Shown one piece after another: positions 10,376 to 21,372 of a stretch of 64,000 nt of DNA; position 1 is the stretch's first letter, and every line of letters begins with the position of its first letter. The DNA comes from Archegozetes longisetosus. Its lineage: Eukaryota > Arthropoda > Arachnida > Sarcoptiformes > Trhypochthoniidae. The position numbers were made by a program, and so were the translations under genes. The stretch is from contig JAEMBT020000002.1 in NCBI GenBank assembly GCA_018873245.2, positions 5,056,001-5,120,000 on the forward strand. Direction: 5' to 3'. A model generated the notes under the pieces. That model saw only the letters and a list, made by a program, of their open reading frames with translations. It did no database searches and was not told where the DNA came from.

Positions 10376-12655
10376 ATGCATAAATCTGAGGGTAAGATGT
10401 GCTCAAACGAAGTGCTTGAGTACAAAACTGTCAACAACGAAGTGCAAATCTATAAAAATCAAATTGTTTGGCGTAATGTTATCACTCTGACAATGTTGCA
10501 CGTCTTTGGATTTTATGGCTGGTATTCAGCCATCAAATACCTTAAGTGGCAAACATTTTTATGGAGTTATTCTGTCAGTATCTCCTCTGGGTTTGGTGTT
10601 CTGGCAGGTAGTCATAGGTTATGGACTCATCGTTCATATAAAGCACATTGGAGTTTACGAGTTTTGTTGATGATCCTGCAAACAATGGCACTTCAGAATG
10701 ACATCTATGAGTGGTGTCGAGATCATCGTGTTCACCATAAATTTTCTGAAACAGATGCAGATCCTCATAATTCCAAAAGAGGATTCTTCTTCGCTCATAT
10801 GGGATGGCTTTTAGTTAGAAAACATCCACAAGTTATAGAAAAGGAAAAACTATCGACATGTCAGATGTTTGGGCTGATCCGATAGTTCGATTTCAACGGA
10901 GATTTTATATACCTCTTGTAAGTATTAATTTAAAAGTATTTTGTTGAACTATTTTCATTTTAATAGACTTATACGCATTGATTTTTTAAACCATAACAAA
11001 AGCGATAGATTGTAATGATCAAGGTTACATTTTGTTTTCAAAAATGTAGGTAATACTGTTTCGTGGTGTAATCCCAATGATTGTTCCAATCTATGTTTTC
11101 GACGAGCCACTTTTCGGTTTAATTCTTGGTAATATGTTCTGTTATGTAGCATCGGTAAGTTGAAACTTAAGAATTAGTACCACAAATAAGTATGACTTAA
11201 TTACGATTATATTTAAAGTTGCATCAGTCCTGGCTCGTCAACTCTGCTGCTCATATCTACGGCAATAAGTAATCGATTTCTTATTATATTTCATTTCTTA
11301 CGTTATGTCTTTAGTTATAAATTTATCTAAATCTAGACCTTATGACAGCCGAATTGAACCGCGAGATAATAAACTTGTAGTATACATGTCGTTAGGCGAA
11401 GGTCAGCAACATTTTATTTCAATAAATCTTTAGTTTAATTTACAGTCTTGGGATTTTATTTTGAGACACCGTATGCAGTTTTTCATATAACTAGTATGAA
11501 CAGCGTAAAATTTTGTCGAATAATAGAAAGTAATTCTAATTTATTAATGATGAGATATTTTTATGCTATCAGACAAATTCACACAGACGAAATCAGTAAA
11601 ATTTAACATATCGCGCTATGAAATGCTGCACTACAAAATATCGTACGAAAATATTACCTATAAGAAACTTTGTATGCGATATTTTGTAGTGTAATATTTT
11701 ATTTGATGCCATAAAAATATTGCATTATAATTTAATCAGAATTAAATTCATTTTATTCTGCATATTTTTCGTTATTCATATTCGTTATATGAAAGGTTGC
11801 ATAAGTGACTCAAAATAAGATCCCAAGACTGTACTTAACAGAGAATAACAGGAATGTGGGAAACCATTTTCCAGAGATCTACAACAAAATCTGTTAATGC
11901 CAGTGATGTGATTTTTTAAAAGATATTTTTAAGTTAGTTGATTACATTCGATTTTTTGATCGAACATTATTTATATCACGTTAAGATCAACTCGTTTTCG
12001 ACTAAAATGAAACAGATGCAATTTTATATATGGTTGAGCACAGCATAAAAGTAAAAAATTTCGATATTTTATTATGTGTGAAATGAAAATCTCATAAAAG
12101 TTTCCAGACAAAAGTCCAGTAGGATTTCTCGATTTTAAAATTGAGCTAATATAAGCAGATGTCATATCACAAAACCATTATGCGATGTAACAGTAGTCAA
12201 TCTAAAAATCTTATATAACCAACTAGTTTGATTTGGATAAGATCCTCCTATTTAAATTAGAACTCGGTTCTGTTGTATTTGAAGATTTTACAGATCTCTG
12301 AAAAATATTTGCTCACTCTGTACAAAAGGGTTTTTTGATCAAACAATTGAAATTTATTTGCATAGGTTATCACAACTATCATCACACATTTCCTCATGAT
12401 TATTCTGCATCTGAATATGGCTGGAGAGATAATTTCAATGTGGCCACAGCTTTCATTGACTTTTTTGCATGGCTCGGACTTGTTACTGAACGAAGAACTG
12501 TTCCCAAGGATGTTATTGGGGATAGAATAAAGAGAACTGGTGATGGCGTTTCCGAATTGCTTCCTAAAAATAAAATTATGAATAACATTTATGGACTACT
12601 TTATATAACTTGGCCCTTATGGACGTCATACATTATGAGTATTTTTATTAGATAA
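10376..12655 (+). CDS. Acyl-CoA delta-9-type desaturase, with a one-base frameshift
   Basis: A membrane di-iron desaturase of the endoplasmic reticulum that puts a double bond into fatty acyl-CoA. Exons are 10376-10917, 11050-11154, 11219-11268, 11337-11401 and 12366-12655; introns are GT-AG with matching phases. The donor of intron 4 (GTCAGC) is weak. Histidine boxes are HRLWTH (80-85), HRVHH (117-121) and HNYHH (about 257-261), with NSAAHIYGNKPYD between. About 350 residues result, normal for the family. In exon 1 a run reads AAGGAAAAACT at 10841-10851. One more A would continue as EKEKTIDMSDVWADP, but as written the frame shifts and stops at 10883. The exon is 542 bp instead of 543. A homopolymer sequencing error or a recent loss of function both fit. 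The alternative ATG at 10397 is possible. Confidence 0.87.
11443..11831. mobile_element. Tc1-type MITE in desaturase intron 4
   Basis: TA-flanked inverted repeats: CAGTCTTGGGATTTTATTTT on the left and CAGTCTTGGGATCTTATTTT read from the right, with homology continuing about 60 bp inward (GAG...CACC/CAC...TTTCATATAAC). A second inner inverted pair (CACTACAAAATATCG) lies at about 11630-11695. No ORF. Confidence 0.75.
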
Positions 12656-12990
12656 TGAATAAAATTCTAATTTTATTTGCTTTCAAATTATTTTAACCAC
12701 TGAAAAGATGGTTGTATTTTGTGGTTTATTATTAATATGGACTTAATAACGAGGTTTCAATCGGAATAAAATAAATTGAATGCAATTTTTGACGAATTAG
12801 TTGATTTTGTGAATAAAATTTCGTTGAACATAATTCGACTTACTTTCACATTAATCATTCATATGGATGGTTACTATTTATTGCTAAAATAACACAGGTA
12901 ATAAACAAATTCTCACTTACTTAAAAACAAAATATAACAGAATTGAATTTTGATTCAAGTTGTAGATTTCTTGTCATTTTCTTTATAGTG
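12656..12990. repeat. Duplicated 3'-flank segment (copy 2)
   Basis: Begins right after the desaturase stop and matches 4001-4342 in the same orientation. It contains AATAAA motifs just after the stop and near 12767 that could serve the desaturase 3' end. Homology ends where the elongase coding sequence would begin in copy 1; there is no elongase here. Confidence 0.75.
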
Positions 12991-13521
12991 TATACCAAAA
13001 GTCAGGAATAATCACTAGTTTGCACTTTAGTTGACTCGCTTTTCTTAGAATATTGTGAAGGTTGTTTAATTCATTTGTCAGATCTTATTGGTAGTCATAT
13101 TGCATTTCTTCTAAACATGTGGATAAGGTCGATAAAAAAATTCGCAATTTGAAGATATTTCAGATCAAAACAAGTGAACTAATTATACGACAACAAGTAA
13201 TGAAATAATGGTTAAAGTGTGACTATAGTTAACATTTTACATTTTGATGAATGTTTCAATGAAATCAAATTAAGAACTAAACATATAGTGGTTTGAAAAC
13301 ATGAATCAACATGTTAAAGTTTTCAAACATCTGCCAATCTTTTGAATAGAATCACTGTTTTATTAATGAATGGTAAACAAATACAAGCATTGTCTGAGCC
13401 ACAGACTGTTATGATTTATTAGCATACTGATTCAGCTTCAGTTTCATATTCTCTTTTGTATCACTGAATACTTAAGCCATTTTATGAAGTTACTATATGT
13501 GACAATGTGTTCAACTTTTAA

Positions 13522-13921
13522 CCCTTAAACTGTAAAACGATTTTGATTAATGATTTCGATAAAATAGGGTCTTTTTGACACATCGATTGATTTGGAAAAG
13601 TATGTTATCGTAAGGATTAAGGTGTATAACAGCGTGTTTTGTAGTTTGTTAGTGTCGTCATTGTTGACGTATCTGTTTAAGGTTTGAGTGAAAACTCATT
13701 TCATATACAAATATATGACCTAAACTCAAACAGAACTAACTTTAAAAACGATTAAATTTAAATATAAAATTTGTAAATAATTAATTTACTGTTTTACATG
13801 ATCTGAATATATTCATTTGAAAATACTATTAGTTTTATTAACATTAGAAATTGCATTAAATAAATATAACAGTTTTTGTAGACCTTTGGGTCATTGTGAC
13901 CCATGAAACACTGTTATAGGG
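13522..13921. mobile_element. piggyBac-type MITE
   Basis: TTAA at 13518-13521 and 13922-13925 flanks CCC-starting inverted ends (CCCTTAAACTGTAAAAC left, CCCTATAACAGTGTTTC from the right). TTAA duplication plus CCC termini is the piggyBac signature. About 400 bp, with no transposase. Confidence 0.7.
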
Positions 13922-14250
13922 TTAATACAGTTTCGAACTTTCACGCATTGAATTCTGTAAAATTAAAGCTTTTACGATAAAATTGCTGCAGTGTTTATTT
14001 TTCGATTGCCACTGAAACAAATATCTCCCTGCAATTAAATTATAACTAATACGCTGAATTTTCTGATAAGAGCAAAACTTTTAGTTCTTTTTTACATTGA
14101 TCAGCATCTAAAATTCATATTAATATCTCTATATAGTGAACTTGTTTATAGTGAAATCTCTCTTTAGGGAATGTAAATCATTAGTACCCAGCAGTTCACT
14201 GTGACAGGTATTACTGTATTAAATTAATGCACAAAATGAGGTTAAAGAAG

Positions 14251-14780
14251 TTAGTCCAAAATATATAGGTATCTTGCCTAATTGCGCACCAGGCCAATAT
14301 GGGTATCAAATTAATGCTTATGAATCGTAGCATTAGAAGAAAAGAATTTTTCAAAAATACGATTGCTGAGATAAGACATGGATTTTTAAATGTATTTAAT
14401 ATCGAGAATTATTAATTATATTCAAAAAGCTCGTTAGCATTATCCAGAGAATACCAAGTGAAAATGAGCTTATCTAAAGTGACTAGAGGTGTCAGAGTCT
14501 GTATTATCTAAAGAAAATATTTTTTCGGTGGCTTTTATATATTTTTTCAGAAGAGATCAAAATATTTTAGCGTCTTTCAATAAGGTTTTTGCTTAATTAT
14601 TCTTAAAATAAATATGATAAATATTGATTTTTTAGTTTTTAAACGTCAATCTTAAGAATCTCATATTTTCTCTCAGTCATCGTATTTTTGAAAAAATTTT
14701 CCTTCTTAGATTCTACTCTTAACAAGTTTTAATTTGATACCAATATTGGCTTGGTGCACGATTAAGCGAAATCTGACTAA
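14251..14780. mobile_element. Foldback MITE with ~110-bp arms
   Basis: Ends are TTAGTC...GACTAA. Arms at 14251-14370 and about 14672-14780 share GCACCA(G/A)GCCAATAT, GGTATCAAATTAA and TTTTTCAAAAATACGAT in inverted order. No coding capacity. Confidence 0.65.
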
Positions 14781-14799
14781 TTCCTTTCTTAATGGCGCG

Positions 14800-15715
14800 G
14801 GCCTGGGGCACATTAGGAGCATATTCCGAAAAAGACGAGTTCAAGTAGCCAGAGGTTTTCTATATAAGCTCTCTATATAAATAAGCTACAACTCAAACTG
14901 AATTTAAATATACAAATTTCATTTACCACAGATGACCAGAACATTGGCAAAATATCTCCCGAATAATCGAGTATAAGTGGCTAGAAAATTCCCGTAGAAT
15001 ATGGAATTAAATTTCAACTTGAAACTATTGAAATAAACAAAATCTTATTCTGATTTTATATTTTTGATGACTTCAAAAATTTTAAAAACGTTGAAAAAGA
15101 AGAGTGCCAAGTTTTCGGGACCTTGTCCTAATATGACTCCTCGATAAACTATATATTTTTGAAAGAATCTTGACAAGGAGTGACCGTGAAACAATGTAGC
15201 GTTGTGGAATATAGGCCAAAAAACGATCTATTCAGTTTCACAATCATCCGGCTCCAGGAACATCTTTACGCGGTGACAATGGTCAACTGGCTTCTAAATT
15301 TAAGTCAGGCTAAAGATTAAAGCCGAAAAGTATGCCTTCGTGCCTAAATGTCTTTCACGTAGGCATTGAATAGAACATTGGGTTAGAACTGATCTTCGCT
15401 CAAACTATGCTCAGTAGAGTCAATAAGGCAAGCTGTTTGTCTTCACAGGTCGTATCCGAGATCCTCCCCTTTTACGCCAATACATGAAAAATCTTCGTAT
15501 CGCATCAAAGTAAAGCCATAATAACAACGCTTACACAAACAGCGTTAATTTAGAGTGAGGCTTATGTTTAATTTATGTGCCGCACGCGGTTCCAGCATAA
15601 ATAACGTTTTGAAATTGTTTAATTTTAAAGTCCAAAAACTATAATCGTTCAAACGATTAATATGATAAATTAAATAAGATTAATATTAACAATTAAATAA
15701 TGATAAACAATGTCT
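14800..15715. other. Unassigned, repeat-like DNA
   Basis: A more GC-rich stretch at 15100-15540 has broken reading frames on both strands and looks like decayed mobile DNA. No family could be recognised. Confidence 0.35.
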
Positions 15716-15719
15716 TGAG

Positions 15720-16692
15720 TGAATTGTACGAAGTCATTCCTCGAAATTTTTTATGTCTTCGTCGTAAATACTTACAGAGATGTTCACTCAAGACTTTGTG
15801 AGGCTTCTTTTTCACAACTTTTTCTTCATTAGTCCCTACCTTGCCTCAATCCTCTGAGTGTTAGCCGCTATATCTGAATTAACAAATTGGCAAGAATGAT
15901 TAACCGTCTAATAGTAATAACCATTTTTTTCCATTTTTGTTGCACGTCGTCTAACAGTCTGTAACAATTACAGTTTCTGGTGCAATATTTTCTTAATAAG
16001 AACTATAAGAGCTAGAGTATCACGTTTTTCATCTGGGCATATTTCTAGCCAAAAGTCTTCGGTATGTTAGTTTATCATATCTTAAACCCAACTCCCTTTG
16101 TTCAAACGTCCTTTGTTGTATCCGCGTTTCTCTATTTTTGATTCATCAATTCGAACAACAGGACCGGGCCCACCAATCAGTGATTTTTCATCATAATAGC
16201 TTTCAAGTGAATTTATACATATTCTGCGAGCATAATGATGAGGTGCTGACTTGTTTAAACTTTTTTCGATTCTAGGTTGATAACTTACTCTCAAAAGTTC
16301 TATTTGACAAGTTTTTAGCATCGCCAACTTGTTTGTATTCTTTACTGATTGTATCACAAGTCTCATTTGCAACAAGATAACTGAAGATAATTTGTTGATC
16401 TATAATTAACTTCGAATTAAAGAATACCAGTTATTGGCAGTAATCAATACTTCGTATTGCACTCTAATTTACGGCATCGATACTTCGCAATTTCACCACT
16501 ATTTGCGATTTTCACGATCTTTTCATGACAGTTGGAATACTTACCCCATTTCGGTAATAGACCAACTTCTCGGCACCAATTAATTGCTGGCACCCGATTT
16601 AATAAATTTTTTTTAATATAATTCAAATTGTATTCACGTTCCATTTTATTGATAAAAAAATTAACTTTTAAACAATTTAAAACAAATATCAA
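15720..16692 (-). pseudogene. ISXO2-like (IS1595 group) transposase pseudogene
   Basis: Blocks in family order on the minus strand: a zinc-ribbon region (PAINWCREVGLLPKWGKY...YRCRKLEC), an Asp-containing block (PGPVVRIDESKIEKRGYNKG and NKGSWV), then EICPDEKRDTLALIVLIKK, and finally TVNHSCQFVN with a TQRIEA block. Several frameshifts and in-frame stops separate them. ISXO2-like transposases are DDE-family enzymes of bacterial ancestry that are multicopy in many invertebrate genomes. This copy is dead. Confidence 0.75.
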
Positions 16693-16911
16693 AATAATAA
16701 TATTAAACCTTTGAGTCTTTCGAAGTTATTCATGCTGAAACCGCGTGCGACCCGTGAAGTAAACATAACCCGAAGAATTTTCTAAACGAAAATTTGTGAG
16801 TAATTTTGTTTTGAAGTATTTAGATATAGAATCCCCACACATTATCTATTGTGTGAATCTTTAGACAATCTGTTTCGCTTTTAGTGATTAAATCACTCGC
16901 TTTAGTAGGTA

Positions 16912-18468
16912 CAGTGCGTGACTAAACTTTGGGTGCACAAGTTTTTCATTAATTACTTATGAACTGACTAGGATATCGTTATGAAATTTATTGTCAGCTA
17001 TATACGAACAATCTTAAAGATTATCACAAAGTTTTGAGCTTGTATCTTAACCCTAACTATATAAAATACGAAAATCGTGAAATTTTGCTGCGATAAAACT
17101 ATGAGGACAAATAATGTTATTGAATAATTAGTAATTAAAATGAGCATTTAATATAAAGTGGGCCCTCCTTTATTTTTAATTAACTTAAATAAGCGCCGTG
17201 AAATTGAGTTCATCATCAAGTTTCTCCCTTCCTCTCTTGTGATTTCTCTCCAACATTCTATGATAGTGGCCTTTAATTATTCAGCTGTCTCAATCTGACG
17301 TCCATCACGGTATACAAGGCGAGAGAATGCTCCCCACATATTTTCTATGGGGTTGAGACCAGGAGATAGAGAAGGCCAGTCCAGTATACTTATGTTTTGC
17401 TCCTCAAACCAAGCAATTGTGGACTTTGATGCATGAACCGATGCGTTATCCTGCTGGAAGATCCAGTTTTCACTAGCCATGAGTGATTCAAAGGATAATA
17501 AATTGTCTTCTAACACCTTCTGGTACTTTGTGGAGTACATCCGTCCTGAAATAAAGACGAGATCACTCTTTCGGTTCCACCTAAACGAAGCCCAGACCAT
17601 GATCGAACCACCTTCTTGTTGTCTTCGAGATAAAATGTGTTCTTCCTTCCGAAGATCATGAAAATAATAAGTGAAACCATCAGGACCATCGAGACAGAAC
17701 TTTTTTTCGTCGCTAAATATAACCCGGCGAAATTCTTTAGACCAAGTCATGTTTATCGTCGAATTCAAGAAGCAGTTTTTCATGATGAGGTTTCAAGGCT
17801 GGTTTTCGCTTAATTTTTTTTCATCGAAGATGAGGAACAGCTTTTCAAACAAGCTGGGCAGTTCGTACATGACATTTAAGGCTAAATTAAATTTTTTATT
17901 CCACTCGCCGCCGTGATCTTATTGCTGGCATCGCGTAGAACATGTTGGCGATCTCGCTGAGACAATACCGACGGCCTCCCTCCGGGGTTCGTTAGGCCAT
18001 AATTTTCAGGATCGCGCAGGTAATTGGACACAAAATTGGATGATCTACCAAATTTCGGTGCAATTTGCTGAATCGTGAGTTCTGAGCCTCTGTGACCATC
18101 GATTAGACCCTATTCGTAAGGGCTAAGTCTTTTATCTGACGGCATCCTCCTATGCGGTAGTTCGTAAGAAAATGTTTTGCATGAGTTTATATTCTCCTCA
18201 AACTAAGTGTTTATTTGTTCGAACTAATATTTTGTTGATTAATCTGAGGAATTAAGTGAGTTTGTCTCACTGTCCCCAAAGATTTTTCGCATAAAATTTT
18301 GGAAAATTTTCAGATTTATGTACTTAGAGTTAAAGGATAAGCCTGATCTTTGGTGATAATCTTCGTTTGTATGTTTGTTTACTTTTGTATAAAACTTACC
18401 GTAAGAAACTTAAGGTTTTAAGTGTTATTGATAAAAATCACGTGTCCCTAAAGTTTTGTCGGCCACTC
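16912..18468 (-). mobile_element. Tc1-like transposon
   Basis: TA at 16910-16911 and 18469-18470 bounds ends CAGTGCGTGACTAAACTTTG (left) and GAGTGGCCGACAAAACTTTA (read from the right); the two are alignable imperfect repeats. The interior holds the transposase at 17190-18150 on the minus strand. Length of 1.56 kb is normal for the family. Confidence 0.75.
17190..18150 (-). pseudogene. Tc1-like DD34E transposase, N-terminal half broken
   Basis: The C-terminal catalytic part is open over 168 codons (17783-17277): first Asp in VIFSDEKKFCLDGPDGF, MVWASF, second Asp in WIFQQDNASVHAS, and Glu in SPGLNPIENMWG, with 34 residues between the second Asp and the Glu. Upstream the paired HTH region is recognisable in pieces (LTIQQIAPKFGRSSNFVSNY, GGRPSVLSQRDRQH), but stops and frameshifts separate it from the catalytic part. 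The catalytic triad is intact, and the copy looks younger than the one at 2.5-3.9 kb. Confidence 0.8.
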
Positions 18469-19303
18469 TATTTATCCGCCGGGAACATTTGTTGTAGGTA
18501 CTCTTGTTTGCAAAACTCTGGAATGTGGTTTATGAGCGTTTTATAACCCTAAACGTTAGTCAATTTTAATGCATTTTTATGAGCAAACTCTGTGTTGTCA
18601 AGAACATTTTCACAAAGCCGCTAATCGAAATTCCCTAAAGTATCTAGCTAATTCACGTAAATGTGTACAAAATTAACTGACGATTGAATTCGAGTTTTGA
18701 CAATTGGAATAGAAACTACTTTAATAATAAGTGAATACATATACTTTTGTTTGATCTAAAAACTTCTTATTTAATAATTACAGCGCATTAAAGTTGAAAT
18801 TTCGATAATTTCATTTTAGCGTAACTTTTGAACCAAGAGCCAGAACTACTTGATAATAGTATCAAATTGAAAGTATTTTAAAGCTCTTCGAACAATCGGC
18901 AAATTTGCTTGTATATAAAAATTTCACATTCATAATCAAAATAATGTGATTTTGATTTTAAGTTTTTGGTTGAAAATACAGTAACTATACTCATAAATGT
19001 TCAATAAAGTAATACTTAACGAATTTCGTACTAAAACTAATTAGCTTATAAAATTTTCAATTTCGCAAATCAAAGGGATGTCTCAGGATGACAAAATATG
19101 TTGGGATTTTAAAATAAATTTAACCAGATAAAATACTTACTAAATTATACTAAATAATGAAAAAATCATTTGATTATATATAATAATTAAAAAGTTATAA
19201 GCACTTAAACAATCCATGCAGTTCCTTATAGTTTGAACAATATTACATGAAAAATAATATTAAAAATGTAATAAATGTTACAAAATGATTAATATTAATG
19301 TAA

Positions 19304-19993
19304 TTATTCAAATGTTGATGCAATGGCTGAAATATCCGGGTATATTGTCATATGTTCTTGGTCATTTTGGTGATCATCCTCGTCAATTATTGTATTATCA
19401 CTATCAATAGTAGTATCACTGCTGTCATAATTGCCGGCACTTTGGTTGACATCACTTTCATCACTACTTTCACTAGGGTCATATCTATTATAAATGGTGT
19501 CAATTTTCACTATTGATTTTTTGGTTTTAGTGTAGCGCGCGTTACTTAAATAATAAATTATGCTTGTTGTATGCGCGCACGTGCCAACGGTACGTTTACC
19601 ACTATTACACGTGCAAATCGTGTCTTTAATTGCATTAGAGCCACTTGCGGTTTTGTCGTATGTAATATATGAATAATATTTTTTATTATTCTTATGGCGT
19701 GATTGTATTCTTGCGCGAATTAGAATTGTGTTGCTGTCAAATATTTGCCCATTATCTGAATATATTTCAATAAATGAGCTTTCAGGGTTTCGAAAATTCT
19801 CTTTAATATAACTTTCAGGTTGGTCAATCTGATAGGGACCAAACGTAATGTTATCAACGATTGCTTCATACGTTAACCTTGGAAAGTTGGGCAAAGAATT
19901 TGATGTCATTTTTGTAAACTCTTTGTGCTTGGGATCAAATCTTGCAGAACAGCAAGCACAATTTTTACTGCGAATATAATGCAATTCTGACAT
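19304..19993 (-). CDS. SWIM zinc-finger protein of a mobile element
   Basis: The ORF of 229 residues from the ATG at 19993 (MSELHYIRSK) is open; the frame continues upstream without another ATG. A Cys cluster (NCACCSARFDP) comes first. The central SWIM-type signature CTC-x9-CAH has ligands at C127, C129, C139 and H141. The C-terminus is rich in Asp and Ser. SWIM fingers bind DNA or protein and accompany transposases of the Mutator group. Here the protein stands alone between long inverted repeats, so it is probably an accessory or remnant protein of that element. No catalytic residues could be seen. Confidence 0.6.
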   Translation of the reverse strand: MSELHYIRSKNCACCSARFDPKHKEFTKMTSNSLPNFPRLTYEAIVDNITFGPYQIDQPESYIKENFRNPESSFIEIYSDNGQIFDSNTILIRARIQSRHKNNKKYYSYITYDKTASGSNAIKDTICTCNSGKRTVGTCAHTTSIIYYLSNARYTKTKKSIVKIDTIYNRYDPSESSDESDVNQSAGNYDSSDTTIDSDNTIIDEDDHQNDQEHMTIYPDISAIASTFE

Positions 19994-20041
19994 TCTTACT
20001 AAGATCAAACATATTTTTAAATAAGTGAAAAAATGGACTTG

Positions 20042-20141
20042 TTGCCCATCGAGTCTCAAAAGTTTCTTTTCATAAAATAAAAGTATATTATATTAGCTAT
20101 TATTTTCACATTTAAAATGTTTGAGACTCCATGGGCAATAC
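20042..20141. repeat. Short foldback repeat
   Basis: TTGCCCATCGAGTCTCAAAA at the left is mirrored by GTTTGAGACTCCATGGGCAA at the right: 20-bp arms with two or three mismatches and a ~60-bp AT-rich loop. It lies just upstream of the SWIM ORF start. Confidence 0.55.
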
Positions 20142-20939
20142 AGTGTAATTCATGTTTATATTTTTCAAAGTTAATTTCCCGTCACAAGAAAATTGTTTAT
20201 ATAATCATTTCAACAATATTTTAAAACTGCTTAACTAGATTTACATTTTAGCGAAGAGACGATTAGAATATTTTGTTTCGTTTAATTTTAATTGCATATT
20301 AAATTTTGTGAACAAAAATCAACCTTGTGCAATACTCATAGCAACTATAAAAATAATATATACATATTTTTTATTGTCTCTCATCCTGTTTTCGCACGAC
20401 ATTGTTATCATTTTAATTTAACTATATCTTTGTCATCCTGAGACATCCCCTTTTAAAGATTAATCAATTTCCTGATAAAGCATCAGTATATCTTCAATTA
20501 GATATCAATTTCAAGCAGTTCGAGCTCTTGGTTCAAAAAGTCACGCTCTAACAAAGTTATCAGAATTTCAAGTTGGCATCGCTATAATTGTTAACTTAGG
20601 AGTTTTTAGGTCAAACAAAAATACATGTATACACTTGATTTTAAAGTAGTCTTGATTCTAATTGTCAGAACTCAAATTCAATCGTCAGTTAATTTTGTAC
20701 ACGTTTACGTGAATTAGGTAGGTACTTTTGGGAATTTTGATTCATAGCTTTGTGAAAATGTTCTTGACAACCCAGAGTTTATTCATAAAAAGTTTCATCC
20801 AGATTGACTAACGTTTAGGGTTATAAAATGCTCAAAAACTACTTTTCTGAGTTTTACAAACGACTGTACATTGAACGTTAAAAATTTGCTCAAATATGTA
20901 ATAATACCACAAAATGTTAGATTTTATAATATTTTCTAT

Positions 20940-21119
20940 GATTCGGGAACCTCTGTCTCTAAAAGTAGACAAAAAGCTCGAAAAATAACATCTCATGAAG
21001 GTCATAACATCTGCAACTGTAAAGGGAAATGTATGCATTCGTGTTCATTCAAGAAAACTCATACCTTTTGTACAGATAAATGTTTCTGTGACTCGTCTGA
21101 ATGTAAATCATTTCATTGA
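20940..21119 (+). pseudogene. Cysteine-rich tail fragment (CXC-like)
   Basis: An open plus-strand frame ends with NICNCKGKCMHSCSFK, then HTFCTDKCFCDSSECKSFH and a stop. The Cys spacing resembles the CRC/CXC-type tails found at the ends of some integrase- or transposase-derived proteins. No ATG precedes it in frame and the rest of the protein is absent, so this is a fragment lying just outside the right inverted repeat of the 18.5-20.9 kb element. Confidence 0.4.
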
Positions 21120-21372
21120 ATATAACTGAAAACTGATTTCTTATAAATTGATATCCCAATACATGCATTATAAAGTATGAGAAAATTATAAAGATTTTAA
21201 TCAGATTTTTCTATCATCTTCTTATGAGTCTTAACCCCCCAAGATTCACAATCGGTATTAATCAGTAATATTTACTGGGGATTTGACGACTTCTTGAGTC
21301 TGAAACTAACGTGTTCAAATATCTTCAATATAAGCATTTCATTTATATGTCAGCTTTTAAACTAAAGTACTT

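Larger units (their letters stand above)
18508..20865. mobile_element. Element with ~400-bp terminal inverted repeats carrying a SWIM-domain ORF
   Basis: 18508-18900 matches the reverse complement of 20450-20865 along its length; shared blocks include TTTTATAACCCTAAACGTTA, GTTGTCAAGAACATTTTCAC and AAAATTAACTGACGATTGAA. A further match, GGGATGTCTCAGGATGACAA, is near 19076 and 20440. The SWIM ORF lies between the arms. Long TIRs plus a SWIM finger are reminiscent of Mutator-like elements, but there is no MULE catalytic domain. Confidence 0.7.
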
